From: an uncultured Erysipelotrichaceae bacterium
GTDB taxonomy: Bacteria > Bacillota_I > Bacilli_A > Erysipelotrichales > Erysipelotrichaceae
Assembly: GCA_902775735.1 (NCBI GenBank)
Contig: CACYNH010000017.1
Span: 1-53,125, forward strand
Reading direction: 5' to 3'
Length of the DNA stretch: 53,125 nt
In this document: piece by piece, positions 1 through 7,187 of the stretch
How positions within the stretch are numbered: the first letter of the stretch is position 1
Layout: every line of letters begins with the position of its first letter
The notes under the pieces: model-generated
Seen by the model: the letters and a program-made list of their open reading frames with translations, nothing else
The model's database searches: none
What the model was told of the DNA's origin: nothing
Made by a program: the position numbers and the translations under genes

Positions 1-2
1 TA

Positions 3-40
3 ATATACTCTATTTTTAGTATATGTCAAATTGAGTATAT
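3..40. promoter_or_regulatory. Operator-like inverted boxes before the HTH gene
   Basis: An 8-bp box ATATACTC at 3-10 is matched by its exact reverse complement GAGTATAT at 33-40, and a third related box TAGTATAT lies at 17-24. A further GAGTATACT lies at 812-820, on the other side of the regulator gene. Repeated boxes flanking an XRE-type gene are commonly autoregulatory operators. This reading is inferred from spacing and symmetry only. Confidence 0.4.
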
Positions 41-683
41 GTTTTGTTATCATAGGTGTATGGAAAACAAATACAAAGATATAAAAAAAGTGCCTCGCTT
101 AAAGGCAGCGATTCGTCGTCGCTATTCTGCTGTCTTAGTATCTACCGATACAGTTGGAAAACGGATTAATATGGCACGCACTCATAAAAACATATCGCAA
201 ACAGAACTTGCAAAATCTATAGGAACTATTTATCAAAGAATTCATGAATGGGAGTCTGATTGGAAGAATCCATCTTATAAATACTTGGAGAAAATTGCTG
301 CGGTATTAGATGTAAGTGCTGAATGGCTAAGAACCGGCATAAAAACAGAAGAGCCTCGGTTTATTTACGATCAGTCTTATCCGTCGGATATTACTCCAAT
401 AAATAACGAACAGTTTGAAAATAGAAAAGATAGTCTTTTGAAATCTGGAGATGCCATTGTATCTGTAAGCGCTGAGACTCTTGAGAGTCTAGCCATCGTA
501 CTTGAACGTTTAAAAGGTATTGATTTTATAATTCATGTTCCTTCTGTTATACGAAACCAAGAAATTAGGGATATGTATTTTTCATCTGAAAAAGAAGAGG
601 AATTTCAAAGAGCTTGGTCATATATCAAAGATAAACTTGATAATAAAAAACATGTAAAACTTTCTGAAGACGACAGCGAATAA
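39..683 (+). CDS. XRE-family HTH regulator of a probable integrated element
   Basis: A DNA-binding regulator of 214 residues, or 207 if translation starts at the ATG at 60. The HTH_XRE fold spans about residues 39-100, with the usual pattern of a short helix, the recognition region ISQTELAKSIG and the ending VLDVSAEWLRTG. The N-terminal 38 residues are basic and the C-terminal half matches no domain I know; no S24 peptidase motif is visible, so this is not a LexA/CI-type self-cleaving repressor. Neither start has a good ribosome-binding site, and the first ATG overlaps an operator-like box. The gene is clearly more AT-rich than the chromosomal genes to its right and lies between the window edge and the 3' end of ssrA, a common integration target. 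It is probably a prophage or ICE regulator; the target is unknown. Confidence 0.7.
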   Translation: MFCYHRCMENKYKDIKKVPRLKAAIRRRYSAVLVSTDTVGKRINMARTHKNISQTELAKSIGTIYQRIHEWESDWKNPSYKYLEKIAAVLDVSAEWLRTGIKTEEPRFIYDQSYPSDITPINNEQFENRKDSLLKSGDAIVSVSAETLESLAIVLERLKGIDFIIHVPSVIRNQEIRDMYFSSEKEEEFQRAWSYIKDKLDNKKHVKLSEDDSE

Positions 684-778
684 TCTGTCGTTTCTTTCTT
701 TTCACTTTGTTTTATTTCACTTTATTTCTGTTCGTTTTATTTATCGAAATTCTGATTTCGAAGAACGCAAAAAGAAAA

Positions 779-802
779 AGTCGGTCCCAAAGTCGGTCCC
801 AA
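779..802. repeat. Tandem 12-bp repeat near the element-ssrA junction
   Basis: AGTCGGTCCCAA occurs twice back to back (779-790 and 791-802), about 45 bp from the 3' end of ssrA. A perfect 7-bp inverted repeat (TCGAAAT, 4-nt loop, ATTTCGA) lies at 744-761. The stretch 684-846 contains no convincing gene. Short repeats beside an attachment site may be recombinase arm-type sites; the function is inferred. Confidence 0.5.
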
Positions 803-846
803 CGCATTTTTGAGTATACTTGAAAATGTTAAAAAAGCCGATAAAT

Positions 847-1204
847 AAAAGCTGAGGGGAGTCGAACCCCTGTCCAAGAGTTGTCCCACATTCCTGCGTC
901 TACAGTTTATCCCACTGGTTGAATAAGACAGCGGACATGTCAGTGGGCTAACCGTCAGCTGAATCTGCCTGTGAATTGTCGGGCTTGCCTTACAGGCTTA
1001 AGACCCGCCTTATCCGTTTCAGTTACGCAGCACGTACATAACGGCTAAAGTACGGCCGGGTCGCTGCGACGCGTTATTGCGTTAGATTAAGCAGCGAAAG
1101 CGAAACTATTGTTTCTGTTAGCGTTTAAATTTAGGTGGTGATAAGGTCACCGCTCCACTGCAGCCTGAATCAAACATAAACCTGTCGAAATCCATTACAG
1201 CCCC
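847..1204 (-). ncRNA. ssrA: tmRNA (ssrA)
   Basis: The transfer-messenger RNA rescues stalled ribosomes with SmpB, whose gene lies just upstream in the same direction. The 5' end GGGGCTG is at 1204-1198. The T-arm GGTTCGACTCCC and the 3' acceptor strand CAGCTTT end near 848, with the discriminator at 847. The resume codon and tag frame run from 1122 down to 1087 and encode ANRNNSFAFAA followed by TAA (plus the alanine from charged tmRNA). Length is about 358 nt, normal for a one-piece tmRNA. Oddities: no CCA is encoded although the tRNA in this window has one, and the first three acceptor pairs would be G-U. Both fit a 3' end rewritten by DNA integration. Confidence 0.95.
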
Positions 1205-1233
1205 ATGTTTATGCATCTTTTAGATGCATATTG

Positions 1234-1262
1234 AATATAGCACTTGCTTGACCGATGGTCAA
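1234..1262 (-). promoter_or_regulatory. ssrA promoter
   Basis: Reading leftward, -35 TTGACC (1262-1257), a 17-bp spacer and -10 TATATT (1239-1234) form a near-consensus sigma-A promoter. The start site would be near 1227, leaving a leader of about 23 nt that RNase P must remove. The -35 box overlaps the TGA stop codon of the preceding gene. An inverted repeat ATGCATC/GATGCAT at 1211-1229 covers most of the leader. Confidence 0.8.
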
Positions 1263-1780
1263 CAATCTAAATCAAGGGATTCCGCAAAGCCGGTGTAAAC
1301 AACACGGTAGTGCGGATCGTAGGCTTCTTTGTACCTCGGACTGTGATGAAGTGCCGGATAGCCCCTTCCTCTGTACATTTCCTGGAATTCAATGAATTCG
1401 TCATATGTGAAATTGACAGGAAGGTTTTCCAGATTGTGCTTCAGCAGTTTCATGTTATGCATAAACTGTCCCATTCTTCCGCGGTGAATATTCGCTGTGC
1501 GGACAAAGATGTCATTGATCTCTTCCGGTGTGTATCTGCACTTGGCCTTTTTCAGGTTCAGCCGGCAGAGATTGTTGCCGAGCGGTTCAATGAGCTCTTC
1601 ACTTTCATCCGCTTCAATGGAATCCCATTCCTTTTTCAAAAGTTCCAGGGATTCTTTTTCATCTCTGACGAGATGGCCCGGCCCCAGTTCATTCTGGTAA
1701 ATCAGTTTGAAGCAGTCCTGCGGCGTCATCTCAGGATATTTCTCAAGATGCGTCTTCAGTATTTCAAGAATTTCTTCCAT
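1259..1780 (-). CDS. Conserved-looking protein of unknown function after smpB
   Basis: A soluble, charged protein of 173 residues with no signal peptide or membrane segment. I do not recognise the family with certainty. Visible blocks are KLIYQNELGPGHLVRDE near the N-terminus, LCRLNLKKAK in the middle and YRGRGYPALHHSPRYKEAYDPHYRVV near the C-terminus. The histidines and arginines in the last block could be a ligand or nucleic-acid site. It starts 3 bp after the smpB stop, so it is the last protein gene of the rnr-smpB transcript, and its stop codon lies inside the ssrA promoter. The position suggests, but does not show, a role linked to RNA or ribosome rescue. Confidence 0.7.
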   Translation of the reverse strand: MEEILEILKTHLEKYPEMTPQDCFKLIYQNELGPGHLVRDEKESLELLKKEWDSIEADESEELIEPLGNNLCRLNLKKAKCRYTPEEINDIFVRTANIHRGRMGQFMHNMKLLKHNLENLPVNFTYDEFIEFQEMYRGRGYPALHHSPRYKEAYDPHYRVVYTGFAESLDLDC

Positions 1781-1783
1781 GAC

Positions 1784-2245
1784 TTACCTCAGCTTGAGAG
1801 CTTTTTCCATCTCTCTCTTTGCGTCTCTGAGCTTCTGTGTTTCTCTCTTGTCCACCAGGTTTTTGCCCTTGGCAAGAGCGACTTCCAGCTTGGCTCTTCC
1901 GTTTTTGAGATACATTCTGACAGGAACAAGAGTATAGCCCTTTGTCTTGACCTTCATGTGAAGTTTCTGGATTTCATATTTATGAAGAAGAAGCTTGCGG
2001 TCTCTTTCCTCATCAACGTTAAAGATATTGCCGTATTTATACGGGGAAATGTGCATTCCCTTGATCCACGCCTCTCCTTTATAGATGGAGATATAGGAAT
2101 CCTTGAACTGCACCTTGCCGTCACGGATGGACTTGATTTCAGTGCCGGTCAGAACCAGTCCGCACTCATAGCGGTCTTCCAGGAAATAGTCATGGGAGGC
2201 CCTTCTGTTCATCGCGACTGTTTTTTCTCTGCTTTTTTCAGCCAT
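1784..2245 (-). CDS. smpB: SmpB, tmRNA-binding protein
   Basis: The obligate partner of tmRNA in trans-translation; it binds the tRNA-like domain and brings charged tmRNA into the ribosomal A site. Its 153 residues match the family length. The OB-fold core carries the family pattern NRRASHDYFLEDRYECGLVL, then TEIKSIR and a basic C-terminal tail (KRETQKLRDAKREMEKALKLR region) that enters the decoding channel. It overlaps the 3' end of rnr by 8 bp and is followed after 3 bp by a small unknown gene and then ssrA. The order rnr-smpB-ssrA is common in Firmicutes. Confidence 0.96.
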   Translation of the reverse strand: MAEKSREKTVAMNRRASHDYFLEDRYECGLVLTGTEIKSIRDGKVQFKDSYISIYKGEAWIKGMHISPYKYGNIFNVDEERDRKLLLHKYEIQKLHMKVKTKGYTLVPVRMYLKNGRAKLEVALAKGKNLVDKRETQKLRDAKREMEKALKLR

Positions 2246-4427
2246 GTTTCCTCCTTGATCCCTGCGGATGTCTGCGGGAACTGTAGGCGGTTGCCTTTTT
2301 TCCGGTTTTCTTTCTTGAAGGGATCATACCATTCTTTCCGAAGAGTGTGAATTCGATGGTGCCGTTATGAATGTCAGCCGCCATCACTGCCACCTTCACT
2401 TTCAGACCGACACGGTATACGCGTCCTGAGGAGGAACCGCAAAGTTCAAGACGTTCCGGATTGTATTCATAATAATCATCGTCAAGAGAAGCAATTCTGA
2501 CAAGCCCTTCCACAGTATTCGGCAGCTGGACATAGAAGCCGGAACCGGTGACGCCGGTGATGATGCCTTCGTATTTCCTTCCGAGTTTATCCGACATGTA
2601 CTGCGCTTTTTTGAGATCATCGCAGGCATATTCCGCGTCTGTGCTGATTCTCTCCCTGACGCTGGAGGATTCCGCCAGTTCCGCACACTTCTTTTCATCC
2701 TCATCTCTCTGCTTCATGTCCATGCATGCTTCAAAGCTGTAGCGTCTGAGCATTCTGTGGACAATCAGGTCAGGATAGCGGCGGATCGGAGAAGTGAAGT
2801 GGAGATATTCCTCTTCCGCAAGACCAAAGTGACCGGCACAGGAGGAATCATATCTTGCCTTCTGCATGCACCGTAACAGCATCATGCTCAGAACAGGATA
2901 TTCAGGAATATCCTGAATGGAATCAAGATATCTCTGCAGCTCATTCGGATAGACGCTCTTGCCAACGACAAGCTTATGTCCCATGACTTCCGAAGCGTTC
3001 ACAAAATCACGGATTCTTCTGAGTGCCGGCTCCTCGTGAATTCTGTAGATAGCCGGGATTTCCTGCCATCTTAAGAAGTTGGCAGTGCAGACATTGGCGG
3101 CAATCATGCAGTCTTCAATCATTCTTTCCGCATGTCCTCTTTCCGCCGGCTGCACATCAATTGGCCAGCCTTCTTCATTGACTGTGATCTTTGATTCGTT
3201 GGAGGAAAATTCAATTGCGCCTTTGCTTACCCGGTATGAGCGGATCGCATCAGCGCACTCCGCCAATACTTCAAACAGATCTCCGAGATGAGCGTATTTC
3301 TCTTTGAGTTCTTCATTTCCAAAGAGGATCTTATTCACATTGCGGTAGGTCATTCTTTCATTGGAATGAATCACGCTGGGGTACAGGCGGTAGTCACTGA
3401 CACTGCCGTCTTTTGAAACATGCATCTCACAGGTGATGGTCAGTCTGTCCACATCCGGATTCAAAGAGCAGATCCCGTTGCTTAACTCATGCGGCAGCAT
3501 CGGCACAACCCTGTCCGTCACATAGGTGGAACACGCCCGCTTTGAAGCTTCTTTATCCAGTGCGCTTCCCTCTTTGACATAGTAAGAGACATCGGCGATG
3601 GAAACCTTCAGCAGCCAGCCGTTTTCTTCCCTTACACAGGAAACCGCGTCATCGAAATCCTTGGAATCATCGCCGTCGATTGTGACGGTGATGTCATTTC
3701 TGAGATCCTCTCTTCCTTTTGTTTCTTCTTCAGAAACAGAAGAAGGAATGTCTTTGAGTTCCTCAATGACTTCTTCAGGGAATTCAGGTTCAATGCCATG
3801 GTCCAGAAGAATTGAAAGAATATCAACGCCCGGATCATCCTTATGGCCGATGATCCTGCTGACTCTTAATGTCATAGGGCCGTCATACTTTTCAATGGTG
3901 AGCAGGACCTTGGAGCCGTCCACCGGTTTCATGTCAGGGTCAAGCAGGACCCTGCACGGTCTGTTTCTGAGCTTTTCATCATCCAGCACAAGCTTCAGTC
4001 CATGCCCGCGGTCATAATAGGTGCCGATCAGCTGGGTCCTCGCCCTCTTTGTGACGGTGATGACTTCGCCATAGATCTGCCACAGCTGGCAATAGACAAG
4101 GACTGTATCGCCGTCCATGGCGCCATGCTGGTCAGGTTCCTCGATTGTCGCGGCAGCCCTGTCCTCACGGTTGACATAGCCGATTCCCGAGCGGGCGATA
4201 GAAATCTTTCCTTCAAACACGCCGGCTTTCTGCCGGTTCATGTATTCTCCCCTTTTATTCAGGAATACCATGTATTCATTCTGGAGTTCCTGTAAGGCAT
4301 CACGAAAAACCGGCGCGTCTTCTGAATCGGGACATACAATGCCCTGGATCACGCTGGCTGTGCTGTTCTGGACGGGATGGTTTTCAAGATATCCCAGAAT
4401 AAGGTCTTTTACTTCATTTGTTTCCAT
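2238..4427 (-). CDS. rnr: Ribonuclease R
   Basis: A 3'-to-5' exoribonuclease of the RNase II/R family that degrades structured RNA and works with trans-translation. About 729 residues. The order is an N-terminal winged-helix-like part, cold-shock domains, the RNB catalytic domain with the metal-binding motif DGDDSKDFDDAV, a C-terminal S1 domain (YEGIITGVTGSGFYVQL) and a basic tail rich in Arg/Lys. I chose the ATG at 4427 (METNEV) because an in-frame ATG 18 bp earlier lies inside the stem of an intrinsic terminator. No clear Shine-Dalgarno precedes either ATG, which is unusual here. Expression probably depends on read-through from secG. Confidence 0.93.
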   Translation of the reverse strand: METNEVKDLILGYLENHPVQNSTASVIQGIVCPDSEDAPVFRDALQELQNEYMVFLNKRGEYMNRQKAGVFEGKISIARSGIGYVNREDRAAATIEEPDQHGAMDGDTVLVYCQLWQIYGEVITVTKRARTQLIGTYYDRGHGLKLVLDDEKLRNRPCRVLLDPDMKPVDGSKVLLTIEKYDGPMTLRVSRIIGHKDDPGVDILSILLDHGIEPEFPEEVIEELKDIPSSVSEEETKGREDLRNDITVTIDGDDSKDFDDAVSCVREENGWLLKVSIADVSYYVKEGSALDKEASKRACSTYVTDRVVPMLPHELSNGICSLNPDVDRLTITCEMHVSKDGSVSDYRLYPSVIHSNERMTYRNVNKILFGNEELKEKYAHLGDLFEVLAECADAIRSYRVSKGAIEFSSNESKITVNEEGWPIDVQPAERGHAERMIEDCMIAANVCTANFLRWQEIPAIYRIHEEPALRRIRDFVNASEVMGHKLVVGKSVYPNELQRYLDSIQDIPEYPVLSMMLLRCMQKARYDSSCAGHFGLAEEEYLHFTSPIRRYPDLIVHRMLRRYSFEACMDMKQRDEDEKKCAELAESSSVRERISTDAEYACDDLKKAQYMSDKLGRKYEGIITGVTGSGFYVQLPNTVEGLVRIASLDDDYYEYNPERLELCGSSSGRVYRVGLKVKVAVMAADIHNGTIEFTLFGKNGMIPSRKKTGKKATAYSSRRHPQGSRRKHG

Positions 4428-4430
4428 AAT

Positions 4431-4454
4431 AAGAAAAACCGGCATATATACCGG
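4431..4454 (-). terminator. Intrinsic terminator/attenuator between secG and rnr
   Basis: On the minus strand CCGGTA, a TATA loop and TGCCGG form a 6-bp stem (4454-4439, one G-U pair), followed by TTTTTCTT. It starts about 9 bp after the secG stop and ends just before the rnr ATG. It would limit rnr transcription from the secG promoter. Confidence 0.7.
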
Positions 4455-4462
4455 CGTAATGC

Positions 4463-4684
4463 TTAGATAACTCTGATCAGGATGACGAGCACGAAGAATG
4501 CGATGCCCAGACCCAGTGTCATGTTGGAGATAATCTTTTCAGAACCTCTTTCCTTCTGATTTGCGAACAGGTTCAGTCCGCCTGCTCCGGTCAGTGCGCC
4601 AGACATTCCGCTGGTCTTTCCGCTCTGCAGCAATGACAGGATAATCAGCATTGCTGAAACGATCATTAATAATGCGTCAAGCAT
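4463..4684 (-). CDS. secG: SecG preprotein translocase subunit
   Basis: The small membrane subunit of the SecYEG channel. 73 residues with two hydrophobic helices (about residues 2-20 and 53-72). They flank the cytoplasmic loop with the family pattern LLQSGKTSGMSGALTGAGG and a short charged stretch NQKERGSEKI. The start at 4684 is fixed by the AAAGGAGCG ribosome site; a longer frame upstream lacks one and covers the promoter. In Firmicutes secG often precedes rnr and smpB, as here. Confidence 0.93.
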   Translation of the reverse strand: MLDALLMIVSAMLIILSLLQSGKTSGMSGALTGAGGLNLFANQKERGSEKIISNMTLGLGIAFFVLVILIRVI

Positions 4685-4718
4685 GTAACGCTCCTTTCGC
4701 TTTGATATATGCTGGGTT

Positions 4719-4747
4719 ATTATAACATCGTTGCCCATGACATGCAA
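4719..4747 (-). promoter_or_regulatory. secG(-rnr-smpB) promoter
   Basis: -35 TTGCAT (4747-4742), 17 bp, -10 TATAAT (4724-4719). It lies 35 bp before the secG start and is probably the main promoter of the secG-rnr-smpB cluster. Confidence 0.8.
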
Positions 4748-4858
4748 ACCAAAAACTCTTGCCTGACGCATGGTCTGCTGTCTTAAGATTATCTGTTAAA
4801 AAAACCTGTTCTGCTCTTTTTGAACAATCCAAAGTACAATGTATTCAAGGAGATTTTT

Positions 4859-5893
4859 ATGGATAAAACCAGAAACCAGATCTATGAAGAATTCTACCGG
4901 CTGTGCGCGCAGCTGCAGAAAGATGAGCCGTGGCGTGCCTTCGATGACGGTCAGCTGATCGGCCTGAAGCGGAACTCTGATCAGACCGTCTATGTCAATA
5001 CGCTGGGCAACGGCGGCGAAACATACGGACTTGTCTTCTACGAAGGAGATGAAGGGCTCAACGATTACAATCTTGTGCGGACCCATCTGGACCTTAACGT
5101 GCCCGATATCTACGCCTTGTTCCGTCAGAACTGCTTCTGTATTTACTTCGGCGAAGACGAGGAGATTCCTGATGAGCAGTATGACGCTTACGCTGATGTT
5201 CAGCCGGACTTCGAAGATTCCCAGTACGGCATTCCGTACATCCTCTCAATAAAAAAGGGATATTTCCCCTGGACACCGAGAGACGCGGAAATCGCGCAGG
5301 TCAACATGTATCTCAGCTGGTACCTGGAAGTCTTTCCTTTCGTGACGAAGCTGTACGATTGGGGTACGGGCATTGAGAGAGGCCACTGCCTTTGTGAATA
5401 TGATGAAAGAGACATGCGCTGGGACTATTCCTATCCGCCGCTTCCCAGTGAAGACTATCGTCTGGATATCACCGCGCCGGCTGAAGCGGAAGTCAGAGAA
5501 GCGGTCCGGAACGCCAGACGCACGAATTCTGTTTACGAAGCGGATTTCTTCTTTCCCAATATCCACATCGATGATCCCCAATTCTACCGTCCCGCGGCTG
5601 CTCTCTTCATTGTAATTCTGGATCATGACTCCGGCGTCATTCTTGAACAGGAGCTTCTGAAACCTCAGCAGGATGTCAGTCTCATGATGAATGAAATCCT
5701 TTTACGTGCTGTGGACAGATACGGCATTCCTTCCCGGATTCTTGTGCGCTCTGTCCTGTTCGCTGACATGATCGAGCTGAGCGCGAAGATCATGGGCAGC
5801 AAAGTGCAGGAATGCGAAACACTTAAAGCTTCAGATGAGGCAGCCGAAATGATGGCGGATATGATGCCGTTGGACAATGACATGTTCAGCTGA
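4859..5893 (+). CDS. Unknown protein with a DUF7309/DUF6930-like layout
   Basis: A soluble, acidic protein of 344 residues, rich in aromatic residues and without a signal peptide or helical membrane segment. The start at 4859 follows a clear AAGGAG. The N-terminal half has blocks like EPWRAFDDGQLIGLKR and TYGLVFYEGDEGL; the C-terminal half has a beta-rich block PAAALFIVILDHDSGVILEQELL followed by a helical part. From memory this resembles proteins with a DUF7309 domain followed by DUF6930, whose function is unknown; I cannot confirm the match. It stands alone between divergent secG and convergent efflux genes, with its own terminator. Confidence 0.7.
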   Translation: MDKTRNQIYEEFYRLCAQLQKDEPWRAFDDGQLIGLKRNSDQTVYVNTLGNGGETYGLVFYEGDEGLNDYNLVRTHLDLNVPDIYALFRQNCFCIYFGEDEEIPDEQYDAYADVQPDFEDSQYGIPYILSIKKGYFPWTPRDAEIAQVNMYLSWYLEVFPFVTKLYDWGTGIERGHCLCEYDERDMRWDYSYPPLPSEDYRLDITAPAEAEVREAVRNARRTNSVYEADFFFPNIHIDDPQFYRPAAALFIVILDHDSGVILEQELLKPQQDVSLMMNEILLRAVDRYGIPSRILVRSVLFADMIELSAKIMGSKVQECETLKASDEAAEMMADMMPLDNDMFS

Positions 5894-5910
5894 TCAGACG
5901 CTTTGTTATA

Positions 5911-5940
5911 AGCGGCCCGGAATTTCCGGACCGCTTTTTC
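5911..5940 (+). terminator. Terminator after the DUF-type gene
   Basis: AGCGG-CCGGAA pairs with TTCCGG-CCGCT, followed by TTTTTC. It lies between two convergent genes and mainly serves the plus strand. Confidence 0.85.
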
Positions 5941-5942
5941 AG

Positions 5943-7187
5943 TTATTCGTGTCTTAACGCTTCAATCGGATCGAGGTTGGCTGCTTTGTGGCTGGGCAGG
6001 ATTCCGAAGATAATGCCGATGGCCATCGAGAAGAGAACCGCGAAGACCGACGCCGGCACGCTGATCGCCACCGGAGTGCCGTTGAGCTGGGAAATCAGCT
6101 CAGCCAGTATAATGCCGGTGATCACCCCGAGCAGACCGCCCGTGGATGTAAGCACGACCGCTTCCGTCAGGAACTGGATCAGAATTGCCCTTTTCGGCGC
6201 TCCGATCGCCTTCTTCAGACCGATTTCACTTGTTCTTTCGGTGACGCTGACAAGCATGATATTCATGACGCCGATACCGCCGACCAGCAGGGAAATGGCA
6301 GCGATCCACAGCAGCATTGTGTTGGTGCTTTCTGAAAGCTGCTGGATCTGTCTTGCCTGTTCCATCAGGTCCTGTGCCTTGTAGGAGAACTCCTCGCTTG
6401 AGAAAGTGTCATTGAGGATGGTTTCCGCAGCCCGGCCGATGGCGGTCATATTTTCCGTTCTGTCCGCCCTGATGATGACCGATTCCGGTTCGTCATACTG
6501 GTAGACTGCCGGCCAGACAGTGGAAGGAATATAGATCTTTCCGGATCTGTCGGAAGAATAGGTATAGTAGTCATTGACCGTTTTGATTGTCGGCTCAAAG
6601 ACTTCCTTATCGGTGACGATGCCGGCGACCGTGAAAGGTTCGCCATGGATTTCAATGGTGCTGCCGATGGGATTTTCACCCTGGAACAGTGACGTTGAGC
6701 TGTCATTGTCGAGCAGGCAGACTTTGCGGAATTTCAAAAGATCATCCGCGCTGATTCCCCTGCCCCTGCGCACGGTCAGTCCCGCCGCGTCAAGATACGT
6801 GCTGTCGATGCCGAGCACATAGCCGCCCGAGAGCGATGTGGACAGATGGTAGACGCCGTCATAATCCTGGCGGGAGTGGAAAAGCGAAACGCTTTCCGCG
6901 TGGTCAATATTGCGGAGCTGCTCTGTCTGTTCTTCTGAAATGACAGGGATGCCGTCGGGAATCCCGGCTGAGAAATCATAAACCCAGTCGCCGCTGTTGA
7001 GGGAAACCGTGACGTTGTTCACACCGGAGCCGATCAGGTTTTTCTGGATCTGCTCGTTGGTGCCCTGGATTGTTGAGACGATCGCGATAATCGCCGCGAT
7101 ACCGATGATGATGCCGAGCATTGTCAGAAAGGACCTCAGCTTATGGGAGAGAATACCCCGGAATGATAATCTGATGTTTTCAATCAT
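5943..7187 (-). CDS. MacB-like ABC transporter permease
   Basis: The permease of an ABC efflux system of the MacB/FtsX type. 414 residues. An N-terminal cytoplasmic helix and first membrane helix (FRGILSHKLRSFLTMLGIIIGI) are followed by an extracytoplasmic MacB_PCD domain of about 230 residues, then three C-terminal helices with the signature GGIGVMNIMLVSVTERTSEIGLKKAIGA. It ends in a cytoplasmic motif (PSHKAANLDPIEALRHE) that is characteristic of the family. Its start overlaps the stop of the upstream adaptor by 4 bp. It is the last gene of the operon adaptor-ATPase-adaptor-permease. The substrate could be a peptide, antibiotic or lipid-linked molecule; the sequence does not say. Confidence 0.92.
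   Translation of the reverse strand: MIENIRLSFRGILSHKLRSFLTMLGIIIGIAAIIAIVSTIQGTNEQIQKNLIGSGVNNVTVSLNSGDWVYDFSAGIPDGIPVISEEQTEQLRNIDHAESVSLFHSRQDYDGVYHLSTSLSGGYVLGIDSTYLDAAGLTVRRGRGISADDLLKFRKVCLLDNDSSTSLFQGENPIGSTIEIHGEPFTVAGIVTDKEVFEPTIKTVNDYYTYSSDRSGKIYIPSTVWPAVYQYDEPESVIIRADRTENMTAIGRAAETILNDTFSSEEFSYKAQDLMEQARQIQQLSESTNTMLLWIAAISLLVGGIGVMNIMLVSVTERTSEIGLKKAIGAPKRAILIQFLTEAVVLTSTGGLLGVITGIILAELISQLNGTPVAISVPASVFAVLFSMAIGIIFGILPSHKAANLDPIEALRHE

Noticed and set aside
39..683. HTH protein as a LexA/CI-type self-cleaving repressor
   Set aside because: No Ala-Gly cleavage site followed by Ser/Lys peptidase motifs is visible in the C-terminal half.
684..846. Possible end of an integrase gene (frame ending KSVPKSVPTHF)
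   Set aside because: The frame has no start codon and no recombinase motif; the repeat alone does not support a gene.
1310..2350. Long plus-strand open frame opposite smpB and the unknown gene
   Set aside because: It lies antisense to smpB with no ribosome site or domain; it is a mirror of codon use on the other strand.
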